The notes under the pieces: generated by a model
Databases searched by the model: none
Told to the model about the DNA's origin: nothing
The model's input: the letters and a program-made list of their open reading frames with translations, nothing else
Made by a program: the position numbers and the translations under genes
Shown here: positions 23,937 to 35,224 of the stretch, one piece after another
Position numbering within the stretch: position 1 is the first letter of the stretch
Layout of the letters: each line of letters begins with the position of its first letter
NCBI GenBank assembly: GCA_030762895.1
Contig: CM061062.1
Span: 233,791,879 to 233,855,878 of the forward strand
Direction: 5' to 3'
DNA: 64,000 nt
From: Sophora flavescens
Lineage: Eukaryota; Streptophyta; Magnoliopsida; Fabales; Fabaceae

Positions 23937-24317
23937 ATGGCACACTGGGATCACCCGTGGATGACTCAGCCGATGCCAGAGATGACACCAGTTCCCTTCC
24001 TAGTACCCTTTGAGGTACCGGCACCAGAGCCCTCACCAGCACCGGCACCTGCACCAGAGCCTGTCCTTGCACCAGTTCCAGAGGAGGACCTAGTAGTACC
24101 AGTTCCTGATCTTATACCCGTCCCGGAGGCACCCGCACTCCCCGAGGTTAGGGCGACAAGTTCGGAGCCCTCTAGAGTGTCCTCCAGGTTACCATCTAAG
24201 AATAGCAGGGCATACCAACGATTGTTCCAGAGATCTTCAGAGAGGAGCTCTTCCAGCGGTAGCGAAGGAGTAGCAGGACCGTCGAGACTCAGGGGTGATG
24301 GCGAGGGTAGTATCTAG
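23937..24317 (+). CDS. Proline-rich ORF inside the A LTR (126 aa)
   Basis: An ATG-started frame lies wholly inside the 3' LTR. It begins MAHWDHPWMTQ, runs into a P/A/E/V-rich tract (PAPEPSPAPAPAPEP) and ends in a serine/arginine-rich tail. The 5' LTR has the same start (ATG 4601) and an extra 71 codons in frame before the proline tract, but is then split by B and frameshifted. The 213-bp difference is an exact multiple of three. This could be a short coding sequence in the LTR leader or chance low-complexity openness. Translation is not demonstrated. Confidence 0.35.
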   Translation: MAHWDHPWMTQPMPEMTPVPFLVPFEVPAPEPSPAPAPAPEPVLAPVPEEDLVVPVPDLIPVPEAPALPEVRATSSEPSRVSSRLPSKNSRAYQRLFQRSSERSSSSGSEGVAGPSRLRGDGEGSI

Positions 24318-24658
24318 TGATGGCTCAGGCTAGTGTTATCTGTATAGGTGTGTGTGAGGTTTTGATATATTTTTTAGAGGGGACTGGGTGTTGAGAGTTG
24401 GCGAGGTATCTTCTAATCCTGTCATTTGATGTATTTTTATTTTCTACCAGTTTGTATATATTCGGGATCCTACTGATGGGATTCCCCTGACGGTACTTAT
24501 GATGTATAGTGTTATGTATGTATATATGTATATGTGGTTGATGGTTGTATTAATTAAGTTTTAATTTTTCTATGTTTTAATATAACTGCTTAATGGTAAT
24601 TTTACGATTAGGTTTTAATTAATTCGGGTTTTCTAAAATGGGACGTCGGGGCGTCTCA

Positions 24659-25540
24659 GGTGTCTTGTGGCGGTCTGAGCCACAAGAACGGTCGTGCTCA
24701 GAGGGAGCACGACCGTGTCGAAAAAGGATGCTTTTGACGCTGATGTTGGGAGCCCGTGCTTAAATGGGCACGACCCCATGCTCACGTTAAGCAAGGTCGT
24801 GCTCGGGTCTGAAGCTATATAAACGGAACAGTCAGTGACGGTTTCGAGTAAAACCCTCACATTGGCACTTTGGGAAATCCTAGTGTGACAGAAACCTCTC
24901 CCCTTTCCATTCCCTTGAACCCTTTGAAGTTCTTGGTGTTATTGAGTCTGTTGGGAGAGACGTCACACGCGCTAGTGCTATTAAGGTAACGTGATCATCC
25001 CTCTATTAATCTATTTTCCTAGTTTTTGGATTTGGGATTAATTGGTTGTTCTTATGTGTTTGACCAAGGCTTGAAGAGTTCGTCGAGCCGCTCAAGGGAA
25101 CAAGAGTAGTTTCTTTTATGCTTAGCAAAGGGGCTTAGATCTTCATACCAGTTATGGGGAGATGGATAGTATGAACATGTAGGCAGTGGGGGTAGCGTAA
25201 GATGAAAGGTTAACCCATGACCCTATTGTTTGTAATTTTTTTACTTGATGTCCTATTCATGATGATTTATGCTTAACTGTTATTGGTATGCCTAATTTAT
25301 GAATTGAGATGCCATGAATGGATGTCTTATGATGATGATGTTACATTTGATGATTATATTGTCATAGATGTTTGACTTGGCTGTTTGATTATACCTTTGA
25401 GCATTAACCTTGCCTCTCATTACTACGATTCAAGTCTTATGAACATTGGGAAATTATTCCTTAACTCTTATGTCATTATCAAGCTTTTCATATATTTAAC
25501 TAATGTCTTATTAAAATTAACATTAGTGTTAACAACATCA
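24659..25540 (+). repeat. Z 3' LTR, second part
   Basis: It resumes the LTR broken at 2570. It has a perfect hairpin (24688-24716), more GCACGACC words (24748-24805), a TATA box CTATATAAA at 24815-24823 and a leader. It is similar in reverse to 25690-26446. The exact 3' end is unclear; 25540 is approximate. Confidence 0.7.
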
Positions 25541-26446
25541 GTCACCAACATCCATTCATAATATTACAACATCGTCATCAATACATTCATTCATACAATC
25601 ATGGCATCATCATCAACAATAACAATTCACAATTTAAAACATTGTCAATCATATAGGGAACATCGATTATAATAATCATATAGCAAACAAGCATTATTTA
25701 GGTAAATGGCACACAATTGGGTCATGGGTTAACCCTTCATCTTACGCTACCCCATTGCCTACATGTTATACTACTCCCTTCTCCCCATACCTGGAATGAA
25801 GATTCAACTATTACAAAACATAAGCAATTCTACCTTGTTTCCCTCGAGCGGCTCGACTAAATCCACAAGCCTTGGCCAAACACAAAAGGGTAAATATTAA
25901 TATCCCAATTCAAGATAGCAAGAAAAGGATATTAACAAAAGGGATATCAAGGTTACCTTAATTTGACACTAGCGAGCGACTCTCTCCCCAAACGCAAGCA
26001 AGAATGCCTAAGAACAAAAAGGGTTTTAAAGATTAGATAGGGAAGAGGTTTCTGTCGCACAATGATTGAAAAAAGTGTCAAAAGTGAGGGTTATACCCGC
26101 AACCCTCCCGACCCACTTATTTATACTGTCAGAACAGTATGTACGGCTGTGCTTCGTAATGTACTGACGTGCATAAGCTGTACACAGCGTGTTCGAAGAA
26201 ATGATGCAAAACAGGACACATGTGGGACATAATATGTACGGGATGTACATAATATGTAAGGTCGTGCACAATTATGTACGGTCATGCATAATTATCTTGA
26301 GCTCTAACTTAATCTTTTGTGCACCAAAACCCACTTATCTCCATTTTAACTTTCCTAAGGCATATTTCTAACAACTAACACAACATATTAACATATGTAT
26401 AACATATAAACGCATTAAGCTTATTTACGAAGAACGGGGTGTTACA
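25540..26446 (-). repeat. Related LTR in opposite orientation to Z (solo or truncated)
   Basis: The minus strand starts TGTAACACCCCGTTC at 26446, with GCACGACC-like words at 26150-26285, TATA-like TATAAATAA at 26118-26126 and a leader matching the Z LTR (GTCGAGCCGCTC, TAACCCATGACCC). No coding interior adjoins it, so it is a solo LTR or a truncated element. The boundary with the Z LTR is approximate. Confidence 0.7.
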
Positions 26447-28032
26447 AGTCACACAGACTTAGTGAGGGCATAACAACCACCATGAACTACAAGGGAAACA
26501 TATTAACGTAAGAGTAGTTATTCTTTCAAACTTAAAAGGCAAGTATACTGGAATATGCATACAATAAAATCAATTAACTTTAATGATGCATATGTACAAA
26601 AATCATTAACCCTCAAATTTGACATGCTACAAATGATAACATTTTTATCACTCAATGTAATTAAAGAGGTAAAATAGAAATGAAAGAGTAAAGTGACAAA
26701 ACACAAGTTTAAAGAAATTTTCATTATAGTGGGGTCACACATGAGAGAACCAAAAATATGAGGCGGCTACATCTCGCTGATAGCCCTCTCCTCTAGGGGC
26801 GGCTCCATCTAACGGATAGCCCTCTCCTCAATCAAGTCACATCAATCATATCTCATCGGGGACAGCTCCATCAGACGTTGTGGAAGCTTCTCGTAAAGAA
26901 GCTGAAAAACATCTTAGTCCCCATTTTTACTTTACTTTTGGGTTTTTTTAAAAATAAAATGGCGCGTTTCATTAAAAATCTTATTGTCCTTTCAATGTCC
27001 ACTTGTGTATCATGTTCTTCTAAAACTCTTTCCAAGTTCTGAAAAATTAACCAAAATTAGAGTCTGGTTACTTGACCTTGCGGGAAAGTATTTTGACGGT
27101 TGAATTAGCCCCCACCTGATTGTTAATTTCTTGTTGTGTTCAAAAGTTGCTTGGGAGTATGGTGAGTAAAGAGGAAGGCTAAAGGAGAAGGTCCAAAATT
27201 GGAGAAAAACCTCGTAGAGTAGAATGCTAAATGTTGTATGTTGGGTGAGCAAGAGGGTATAAGACAAAACTTTTTCACTTTTATTTTTATTTTTAATTTG
27301 CCTTTCTTAAAAAAAGAAATCAGATGTATATATTTTTTTTTCATAAGTTAGCTATTGGGCCAAAGATGTAACAGACTAAGAGGATGGGACCACAAATTGT
27401 TTGTATTTTTGGTGTTTTTCATTAATCTTTTTTTCCCCATATTCCACAAGCCATTATTATTTGCTTGCTGCTAGCTACAAAATTTTTTCGCCCCGTTATT
27501 TGTTCAAAAGCCAAAAATAAGCCAGTGAGTATTTCTTATTGTTATTTAACTAATTCATATTGATATTTTCTCTCTTATCTTTCAGTATACCTATTCATTC
27601 GAAAAATTGAAGTGAATTTTTGAAGTAACCAAGTGGGTTACCAACGGTGTTGAAAGTCTTGAAGACTTGAAGTGGGTTACTAATTTTCACTTGATAATAT
27701 CGATGTACAATTTTCAGATGAATAATTAAATGAGTAATTAATAAAAATAAAGCTAAAGATATTTTCTCCCTTTTGAACAAAAGTAGAGTCATTAAAATGG
27801 GTAAAACATATTTAACCATAAAGGCTCCTTGTGGACAATTTAAATTGACATGGACTACAAAATAAAAAAATTTGCAGAAAAGCAAGTTTTCTTATTGACC
27901 ATTGACACATAAACCATTTGTTCCACATTTTTGACAAAACCTTCTACAAAATTAATTATTTCTTCAAATAATTGCTTCTTCTTTTTTTTTGACCGAATAA
28001 TAATTGGTTGTTTACATCTTACTACATGTAGT
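26447..28032. other. AT-rich intergenic DNA, first copy of local duplication
   Basis: No gene seen. A short direct repeat (CGGCT-CATCT...GATAGCCCTCTCCTC) lies near 26762 and 26800. Positions 26975-27440 match 30942-31430, and 27446-27540 match 29030-29120. Other open frames are short and A/T-biased. Confidence 0.6.
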
Positions 28033-28418
28033 GCCCGTTTGGTTAGGATCATTCCTAACGCAAACGGCACTTTTTCTCGTTTGAGGTTACTATTCATGTA
28101 TCTGGAAGCTATTTATGCGTTTGTTTACGAAACTCCGTTGGAAATAATTGATTCCTGGTGGGTCAAAACTGAGTTTTGTGAAAGTAAAAATTTCTAGCTT
28201 TTCCGTTGAAAATAATTGATTCTAGATGTAGGACCCACAAAATTCTACATATATTTATACTTCAAAAGTGATTTTATTTTATCATCCAAACAAAATTAAT
28301 TCTTCTAAACCCACTTTTAAAATATTGTTACCAAACACAATCAATTTTTTTAACCTTGATTTTTTCAAAATCAATTCTTCCAAAATCAATTCTATCAAAA
28401 TCTAAAACAAACGGACCC
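28033..28418. mobile_element. MITE-like insertion upstream of the thionin-like gene
   Basis: A 386-bp segment with imperfect terminal inverted repeats (GCCCGTTTGG at the left; the right end reads CAAACGGACCC) is flanked by GTAGT on both sides (28028-28032 and 28419-28423). The duplicated region at 32093-32097 has a single GTAGT with no insert, giving an empty site. The superfamily is not assignable from a 5-bp duplication; no coding capacity. Confidence 0.8.
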
Positions 28419-28446
28419 GTAGTCGTTTCATATGGTTGCATCAGTC

Positions 28447-28456
28447 CTATAAAAGG
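28447..28456 (+). promoter_or_regulatory. TATA box of the thionin-like gene
   Basis: CTATAAAAGG lies 79 nt before the ATG, about 28 nt after the MITE's right end. It is a good plant TATA consensus. Confidence 0.7.
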
Positions 28457-28534
28457 TGCTAAAGTCTAGAGTCTGAATCACACATTGAATCTTAAGTAGA
28501 ACCAATTCTCAAATTTGAAGTAAGCGGATTAAAA

Positions 28535-28825
28535 ATGACTTCACCCAAAGTTGCACAAATTCTTGTCACTGTTTTGATCATGGTGTTGGCACTAGCCGAG
28601 TCTGGCGAAGCTGTGAATATCAATGAAGACACGTGCTATTCTGAGTGCATGAAACAATGTGCGGCACGGGGAACTTCTGTTAACGATTGCCTTCCGATTT
28701 GCTACAACAAGTGCTTTAAATCTGCGTATGGGGTGAAATCCATTACCAAATTAGGTGTGAAGAATCAGCGAATTGAAAATAGTGATCAAACACATGCTCG
28801 ACATAGCTTAAATTCAATTAATTAA
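28535..28825 (+). CDS. Small secreted cysteine-rich (thionin-like) peptide precursor
   Basis: A single-exon frame of 96 residues. Residues 1-26 form a signal peptide (short N-terminus, hydrophobic VTVLIMVLALA, small residues at the cleavage region), so the product should enter the secretory pathway. Six cysteines at 34, 38, 42, 52, 56 and 60 give CX3CX3CX9CX3CX3C, the pattern of a two-helix, three-disulphide peptide as in plant thionin-like proteins. A basic, Asn/Ser-rich tail follows. A TATA box and a plausible leader precede it. Plant relatives are thought to act in defence or reproductive tissues; function here is inferred from family pattern only. A spliced extra exon cannot be excluded. 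No second copy of the coding part is seen in the duplicated region at 32112. Confidence 0.75.
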   Translation: MTSPKVAQILVTVLIMVLALAESGEAVNINEDTCYSECMKQCAARGTSVNDCLPICYNKCFKSAYGVKSITKLGVKNQRIENSDQTHARHSLNSIN

Positions 28826-29212
28826 AAATGGTTGTATTGATTATTTTTTCTGACTAATTATTAAACTATGTTAGCTGTATAATATGTTATTCATTTTTTC
28901 TCTCACTCTCTTGTCCCTCATTATCCCTCTACATCTTGATTCTTCTTCTGATTGTCTACTTCTCAATCCTAATGCTATTAACCTATTCTCCTTCTTGAGA
29001 CTTCGGCCCAAACCCACAACTCCGCAAGCCATTATTATTTGCTTGCCGTTAGCTACAAAGTTTTTTTCGTACTGCTATTTGGCCTAAAGCTAAAAATAAT
29101 TAAGCCAGTGAGTATTTCTTAATAAAATAAAAAAAGAGTAACCGAACAAAATTGGGTATTCACATTGAGCTTAAATTCAATTGGATGAAAATGGTTAAAA
29201 TATTGGAAATCT
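28826..29212. other. 3' flank of the gene with partial duplicate
   Basis: No gene. Positions 29030-29120 repeat 27446-27540, and 29120-29212 repeat 31450-31543, so this is a third fragment of the local duplicated unit. Confidence 0.65.
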
Positions 29213-29221
29213 AACTTTTTA

Positions 29222-29702
29222 GGGAAAAGTGTATAAAGACCCCCTAAATTTTAATCCATTTGCAAATAGGCACATTAAAATATTTTTTTTCTTCCCAATT
29301 AGTCCTTAAACTACCACCATTAGCAAAATCAGTCCTTCAACTAATTTTTCGTTCCAATTAGTCCTTAAACTACTATTATTAGTAAAATTAATCCTTCAAC
29401 TAACAAGCCTCAAGGCTTTGTTCTTATTTTTTTATAAAAAACTTAAAAAATACAAGAAACATATTAGATTTAAGTAAAATGAATAGTTGAATTTATTCAT
29501 CATTAGTGATCCAACTGAGAGTTAACAGAAGGATTAAGTTTATTAATATCAGGAGTTTAAGGATTAATTGAGACAAAAAAAAAAGTTGAATGATTGATTT
29601 TACTAAAAGTGGAAGTTTAGGGACAAATTGGGAAGAAAAAATAGTTGAAGGTGCCTATTTGCAAATGAGCTAAAGTTTAGGGGGGGTGTTTATACTTTTC
29701 CC
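29222..29702. mobile_element. Foldback MITE, probably Mutator-like
   Basis: A 481-bp element made of two long inverted arms of about 200 bp or more, with ends GGGAAAAGT and ACTTTTCCC. It is flanked by a 9-bp direct repeat AACTTTTTA (29213-29221 and 29703-29711). The paralogous locus near 31538-31550 is uninterrupted. A 9-bp duplication with long terminal inverted repeats is typical of Mutator-type non-autonomous elements. No coding capacity. Confidence 0.85.
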
Positions 29703-29711
29703 AACTTTTTA

Positions 29712-32537
29712 TTAATCGTATGTAATTTTAAAATATATTCTCTTTGTCTTATGGGGCGTTTCCTTACTGACAGAAACATCAAGTTTAATGTTACGAAGGA
29801 TATGGCGCCTTGGAGGATATGAGTGAGGAAGGTATTAGCATCCTACATCGCCCATTAAAAAATGGTACCTCGAGTTAATTGTGCAGAAGAATTTTAATAA
29901 CCTTTGAAAATATTTATTTTACCCCACCGTTGAAATAATAAAAAATATATATACACACAACAAAAGAGAAAATTAAGTTTTGGCATGAGAGAATGGTTGA
30001 TTTTGCTCTTACGTATTCATGGGTGCGATTTGAAACTCAAAACTTCTTAAACAAACCTCTTGATTGGTCGGTTGATTTTAATTTTGAAAATGGAATTTAT
30101 TTCGAAATAAATTCACTCTTGCGTAGGTCCAAGATAGCAGCGCTATGCGATAAACCCTTACAATTCATACAACACTTGAGGATGAAAACTCATACATCAA
30201 CGTCGCAGATTGTCACGTGAATTCAAAAGGATTTTTTTTGTTTTTATATAATATTTGTTAGAAGATTAAATTGAAAACATTTTATTATTTTTTGAGAAAA
30301 CAGAATTCACTCTTACACATGGTTAATGATAGCCAAGCCATATGATGAACCTCTACAAGTCAAATGACACTTGTGGATGAAAAATCATACTTTAACGTCG
30401 TAGATTGTTGCGTGAACTCAAAAGAATTTTTTTCATAAAAAGTTTGTTTATTTTTATTTCTTATTTTTTAGAGGATTTTTTTTTTGTTAAAACATATGAC
30501 TAAAAAAAGTTAAGAGAAATAATTTTTTTGTTTTTTTCTTAATTTTTAATTTTTTATAAAAAGGAAATAAAGTGGGTTGACAAGTAATCCAAGCCCAATT
30601 TCAAATCTTTATAAAAAGTTTTGAAAGCTTTTTTGAAAAAAAAAAATTCGGTTCAAAATTGGCCCTCTAAAACGGCTGACTAATGACGGTCACGAGAAAC
30701 TTAGCCCCATGGCTATAAGTGGTTCTATGATTGGTTTGTGGGTTAGGCGTGGTTCTAAAATGAAGAAGAATATAGAAAGGGTGACTCAAAAGAAACAAGG
30801 GTGTTTCCTAATGCTATTGTTTCAGATTTTCTCCCCCACCACCCCTTATTGTTTTTTTTTTGATTGGTATTTGTAGAGAAATTTGAAGTCTCTGCTCTGC
30901 TCTCTCCTTGGGACCCGATGATTTGAAGTGTTACAGAGATTAAAAATCCTCTAGTCCTTTCAATGTCAACTTGTGCATCATGTTCTTGCGATCTAGAAAC
31001 AAAACTCTTTGCAAGTTCTAAAAATTAACCAAAAATGGAGTCTGATTACTTGAGCCTTGTGGGAAAGTGTTTTGATGGTTGAATTAGCCCCCACCTGATT
31101 GTTGATTTCTTGTTATGTTCAAAAGTTGCTTGGGAGTATGTTGAGTGAGGAGGAAGGCTGAAGGAGAAGGACCAAAATTGAAGTAAAACTTGGTAGAGTA
31201 GAGTGGTAAATGTTGTATGTTGGGTGAGCGGGTACAAGGAAAAACTTCTTTACTTTTATTTCTATTTTTAATTTACCTTTCTTAAAATGGAAATCAGATG
31301 TATTTTTCTTTCTTTTGTTTTTTTTTCTCGTAAGTTAGCTGTTGGGCCAAATATGTAATAGATTAAGAGGATGGACCGCAAATTGTTTGTATTTTAGTGT
31401 TTTTCACATGTCTTTTATTTCATTTTTTGCAATTTATGTTTTTTTATCTTAGTAAAATAAAAAAGAGCAACCGGAGAAAATTGGGGATTCACATTGGGCT
31501 TAAATTCAATTGAGTGAAGATGGTTGAAATAATGGGAATCTAACTTTTTTATTAAGAATGAGATCGATGAAATAAAGCCATCAATCTTAATTTGATAACC
31601 CATAGGTAATTTGGCAATTTAAGGAAGTGAAATTTGATATAAAATTAATACTATTATTAATTATTGATTAAATCATTAGGTTAATTAATTGTATGCAATT
31701 TTAAAATGAATTCTATTAGCGATCATTTAAAATCACTCACATATATAGTAAATTTTATAAATAAAATCGTTTAGAATAGTAAAATCTTTTATAAATAAAT
31801 TTTATTAAAATGATATTATTAAAATAATTTAAATTATAAAACTAATATAATAAACATTTAAATAAATATATTGTGCATAGTAAAACATTCAATAAAAAAA
31901 TCAATTCTATAGTTAATTATTGATTAACAAATAATAATTGTATGCAGTTTTAGAAAAAAAATAATATTTTATTTTTAATTTTATTTCATTAATTGCTTGA
32001 TTCGTTTTAAATAATTTCTTTTTTTCTACTGAATAAAAATTGCTTTCTTTTTTTTGACTGAATAATAACTGCTTGTTTAGATCTTACTGTATGTAGTCAT
32101 TTCATATGGTTGCAACTTAATTTGACTTAATGAAAACATCCTGTTAGACTATTTTATTATTTCTTTTTTTTTTTTTTGGTAAACTGTTAGACTATTTTAT
32201 TTCACTTCAACAACCATAATGCAATTATAAAATCAATTTAGTTTTATGTTTGTGATGACAGTATTTTCTTATATTTTTAAATTTAATTTTTTTCATGTTG
32301 AAGCTCTTTATCGATGAGGTTATGTGTGCTTAAAATAATGATGAAACACATGTTAGTCATATTGGATGTCGCGACCGTTCCGTTCGGGTGCAGCAAAAAA
32401 AAAAAAGAGCAACCACACAAAAAATTTTATTTGGGAAAACCTTGCAAAATCCATTTTTAAAGGTAATTAGTCTTAAAATATATAGATATTTGAGTTGGGA
32501 AGTCGGTTACGAATGGAAAAGGTGTTAGTGTAACTCC
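29712..32537. other. AT-rich intergenic DNA, second copy of local duplication
   Basis: No supported gene. A tandem pair of about 125 bp at 30111-30236 and 30305-30431 (both with ATTCACTCTT and TCAACGTCG/TTAACGTCG) explains the short open frame at 29993-30220. Positions 30942-31430 and 32047-32112 are the diverged partner of 26975-28440. Long A/T runs fill the rest. Confidence 0.6.
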
Positions 32538-35153
32538 CCGTTTTCTCGTCTCTTGACCGATAATTATATTTTATATTAATACCGGGGATCTAGAAAATGA
32601 TTTTGAGAAAAACAAAATCGTAGTTGGAACCTATCATATCGAGGGAAGTTACGGTTCAATTTTGGGTTTAAAACTCAGATGGAGACCAGTCTGCGTTTTG
32701 GCTGACAGTATAATTTTATACCAGCAGAAAACCCTAATTTGACCCAAAACTGAAAAATCTTAGATTTTAACATTTTTTTTAGTGATATAGTCTATTTCTA
32801 GAATTTTCACTCAAAAATAAAATATTGTATTTTATTCAGGCGAATTTTGGTGAAAAACGAGTGAAAACCCTAATCGGGTAAAACGTTGGAGATGGAAACA
32901 GATCTGCAGAGGTGTGCCTTAGGATAGGATCGACGAGTAATCCATGACAACTCACATGGGTGAGTCATCATGGTGAGTCACTCCATGACTCACCAAGTGT
33001 AATGATTATGTTTTAAGAAAATATCTAAAAATCCATGTGAATTGTCCATTTACCCTTAACTTATCCAACAAATTCCCAATGTTTCCCAAGATATTTTGGA
33101 GACCCCAAAATATCTCTCCAATTTTGTGAAGCCCCCTTTGTTTAGTCACCTAATCACATTCTTTTTCATTTTGTTCACAAAAAGCTCCTAAGTTCTCTTA
33201 GAACTCAAAGTGGTTCTTGAAAGTTCTTGATCATTTCATCATTTCTTCCTCCATTCTTCATCATCTTTGAAGTATATACTTCATGATCCATGACCATCTC
33301 TAATCTCTCTTAAGTTATTTTCTTTCATTTCTATCTTTCTTACTTAGCTTAATTTCGTGAAAACCAAAGTTCTTTCCTTTCTTTCTCCTTCAATTCTGGC
33401 CAAGCTTCACCCAAAGGCTATCCATTCAACTCATTTTATCTTATCATGATAGTTTATGCAAAATATCCAAGTTTGTTTATATTATTTTATTAACTTAACT
33501 TTCAACCATTATTAACAAACCATGATGACACATCAATGCTAGAACCTTCTCCCCACATGAGTGAACCATACGGCCACCTCCTGTGACACCCTCTACCCGC
33601 ATGTATTTATAAGCATAATAAAATAAAACATGCATATTCATTTATTCAAATAAATAAGAGTTCACGAGTAGAAAAGGTACCACATGAACTAGTTCAACAA
33701 ACACGGAAAAAGAAACAAGTTTAAAAAGGAATAAAACATAACATGAAAAATAAAACATAGAACATAACCCAATCCCCATGTCACATACAGAGCTGGTATA
33801 ATCGTTTCAGAGTAATCCTTGGAATGCAATTGAAACTAAAGCAAATAAATAACTAGAAAACTGGGAAATCCTAACTACAGAGTCGCTGCTCCTCAGAGTC
33901 ACTCCTCTTGTCACAACCCCAAAATTGTATATATCTTAGTGTAAATAAATAAAAGGAATTAATGAATGAAATAGGTGTGAAATTACCAAAAAGGACATGA
34001 AGGAATAAGGAGGAGAGTCTTCATTAACGGCATTGTGGTAATTTCCAAAATTGCCTATAAATAGGCATCACCACACCATGGATTCACTTTGAATGCCATT
34101 TCTTCAAGTTTCATCTTTTCTCTAGAACTAATTCTCTCCACCTTCTCTCTAAAACTCTCCACCATCATCACCACCTCACCACCACACGGTAGCCACCAAT
34201 TTTCATCATCAAACCTTACATGAAAATGAACCTACTCACCTAGATAAACAACAATCTTTACTTGGAATCATCAACAAACATCTCAATCCCTCACTTCCTC
34301 TCTTGGCCGAATCATCATCATAGAGCAACGAAGGAGCTTTTTGTCAACTACATTTCAAGAACACCTAATCTTCAAAGTTAAGGGTAAGAACTTCACATGC
34401 ATGTCCATTCCTTGTCATTTCCTTCAATGCATGTGAGTTAATCTTTCATTTTCAATCTAGATCCTAACTTAAAGGTTCAGCCTTGGAGCTTGGAGTAAAG
34501 ACCTCATTTTGGACAAAGAAATCTCAAGGTTATCACTAGCTAAGGTAGGGGAGAAGGCCTAAACCTCATTGCATTAGCCCTTATGTTTGGGAATGGATTA
34601 AAGTTGTGATATTTGATGTTGCATGCTGAAAATATTATCTTTTTCAAAGGGGGTACATTCGGCCTTTACAAGTTTTATGGGTTTGAAGTTGATTTTTGTT
34701 GATTGACTTGCTTGTATGTTAATATCTATGCTTGAATACTTGAATGAAATATGTTTGCCTTAAAATGTGGTGTTGGCCGAATTACACACATGTATGAATG
34801 TTTGAATATATGTTCTTGATGATATGAACATGAATGAATGCATGAATGTTGTTGGTTGATGCTTGGATGAATGGTTTATATGTGTGTAGCTTGATGAACC
34901 TTGGTTGTTTTGTTTGAATGAGTAAATGAAAACATGATGAATCATAAAAGCCATGAACTTGCAATTTTTTTGGCCTCTTGGCCGTGAGCATCACCAAGAG
35001 AAAGAGAAGATTTTGAGTTGATTTAAGGACCATAAGCAAGTGTAATGTTAAGATATAAAAGTTGTTGAATCAAAGAGTATATAAAAAAATGAAACTTGGA
35101 TGAAAATGGAATATTTTGGTATGAAGAATATGATGAACACCTTCATAGTGTTC
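32538..35153 (+). repeat. Truncated LTR-like pieces
   Basis: No gene. Three LTR-like starts are visible: GTAACTCCCCG near 32540, TGTGACACCCTC near 33582 and TGTCACAACCCC near 33911. The last is followed by a TATA box (GCCTATAAATAGG, about 34050) and a leader-like CT-rich stretch, as in chromovirus LTRs. It is cut by element D at 35153. None has a recognisable partner LTR in the window. Confidence 0.45.
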
Positions 35154-35224
35154 TTGCCTAAATTAGTAACCAAAATGGATATGCTAGTATTGAAACACAG
35201 TCCCCGGCAACGGCGCCAAAAACT
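35154..35224 (-). repeat. Duplicate D leader and primer binding site
   Basis: A 71-bp exact repeat of 41110-41180, including the tRNA-Asp PBS (35201-35218; true PBS 41157-41174). Confidence 0.9.

Noticed and set aside
28447..28825. Second thionin-like copy in the duplicated region after 32112
   Set aside because: Similarity ends at the TTTCATATGGTTGCA stretch; no cysteine-patterned frame follows.
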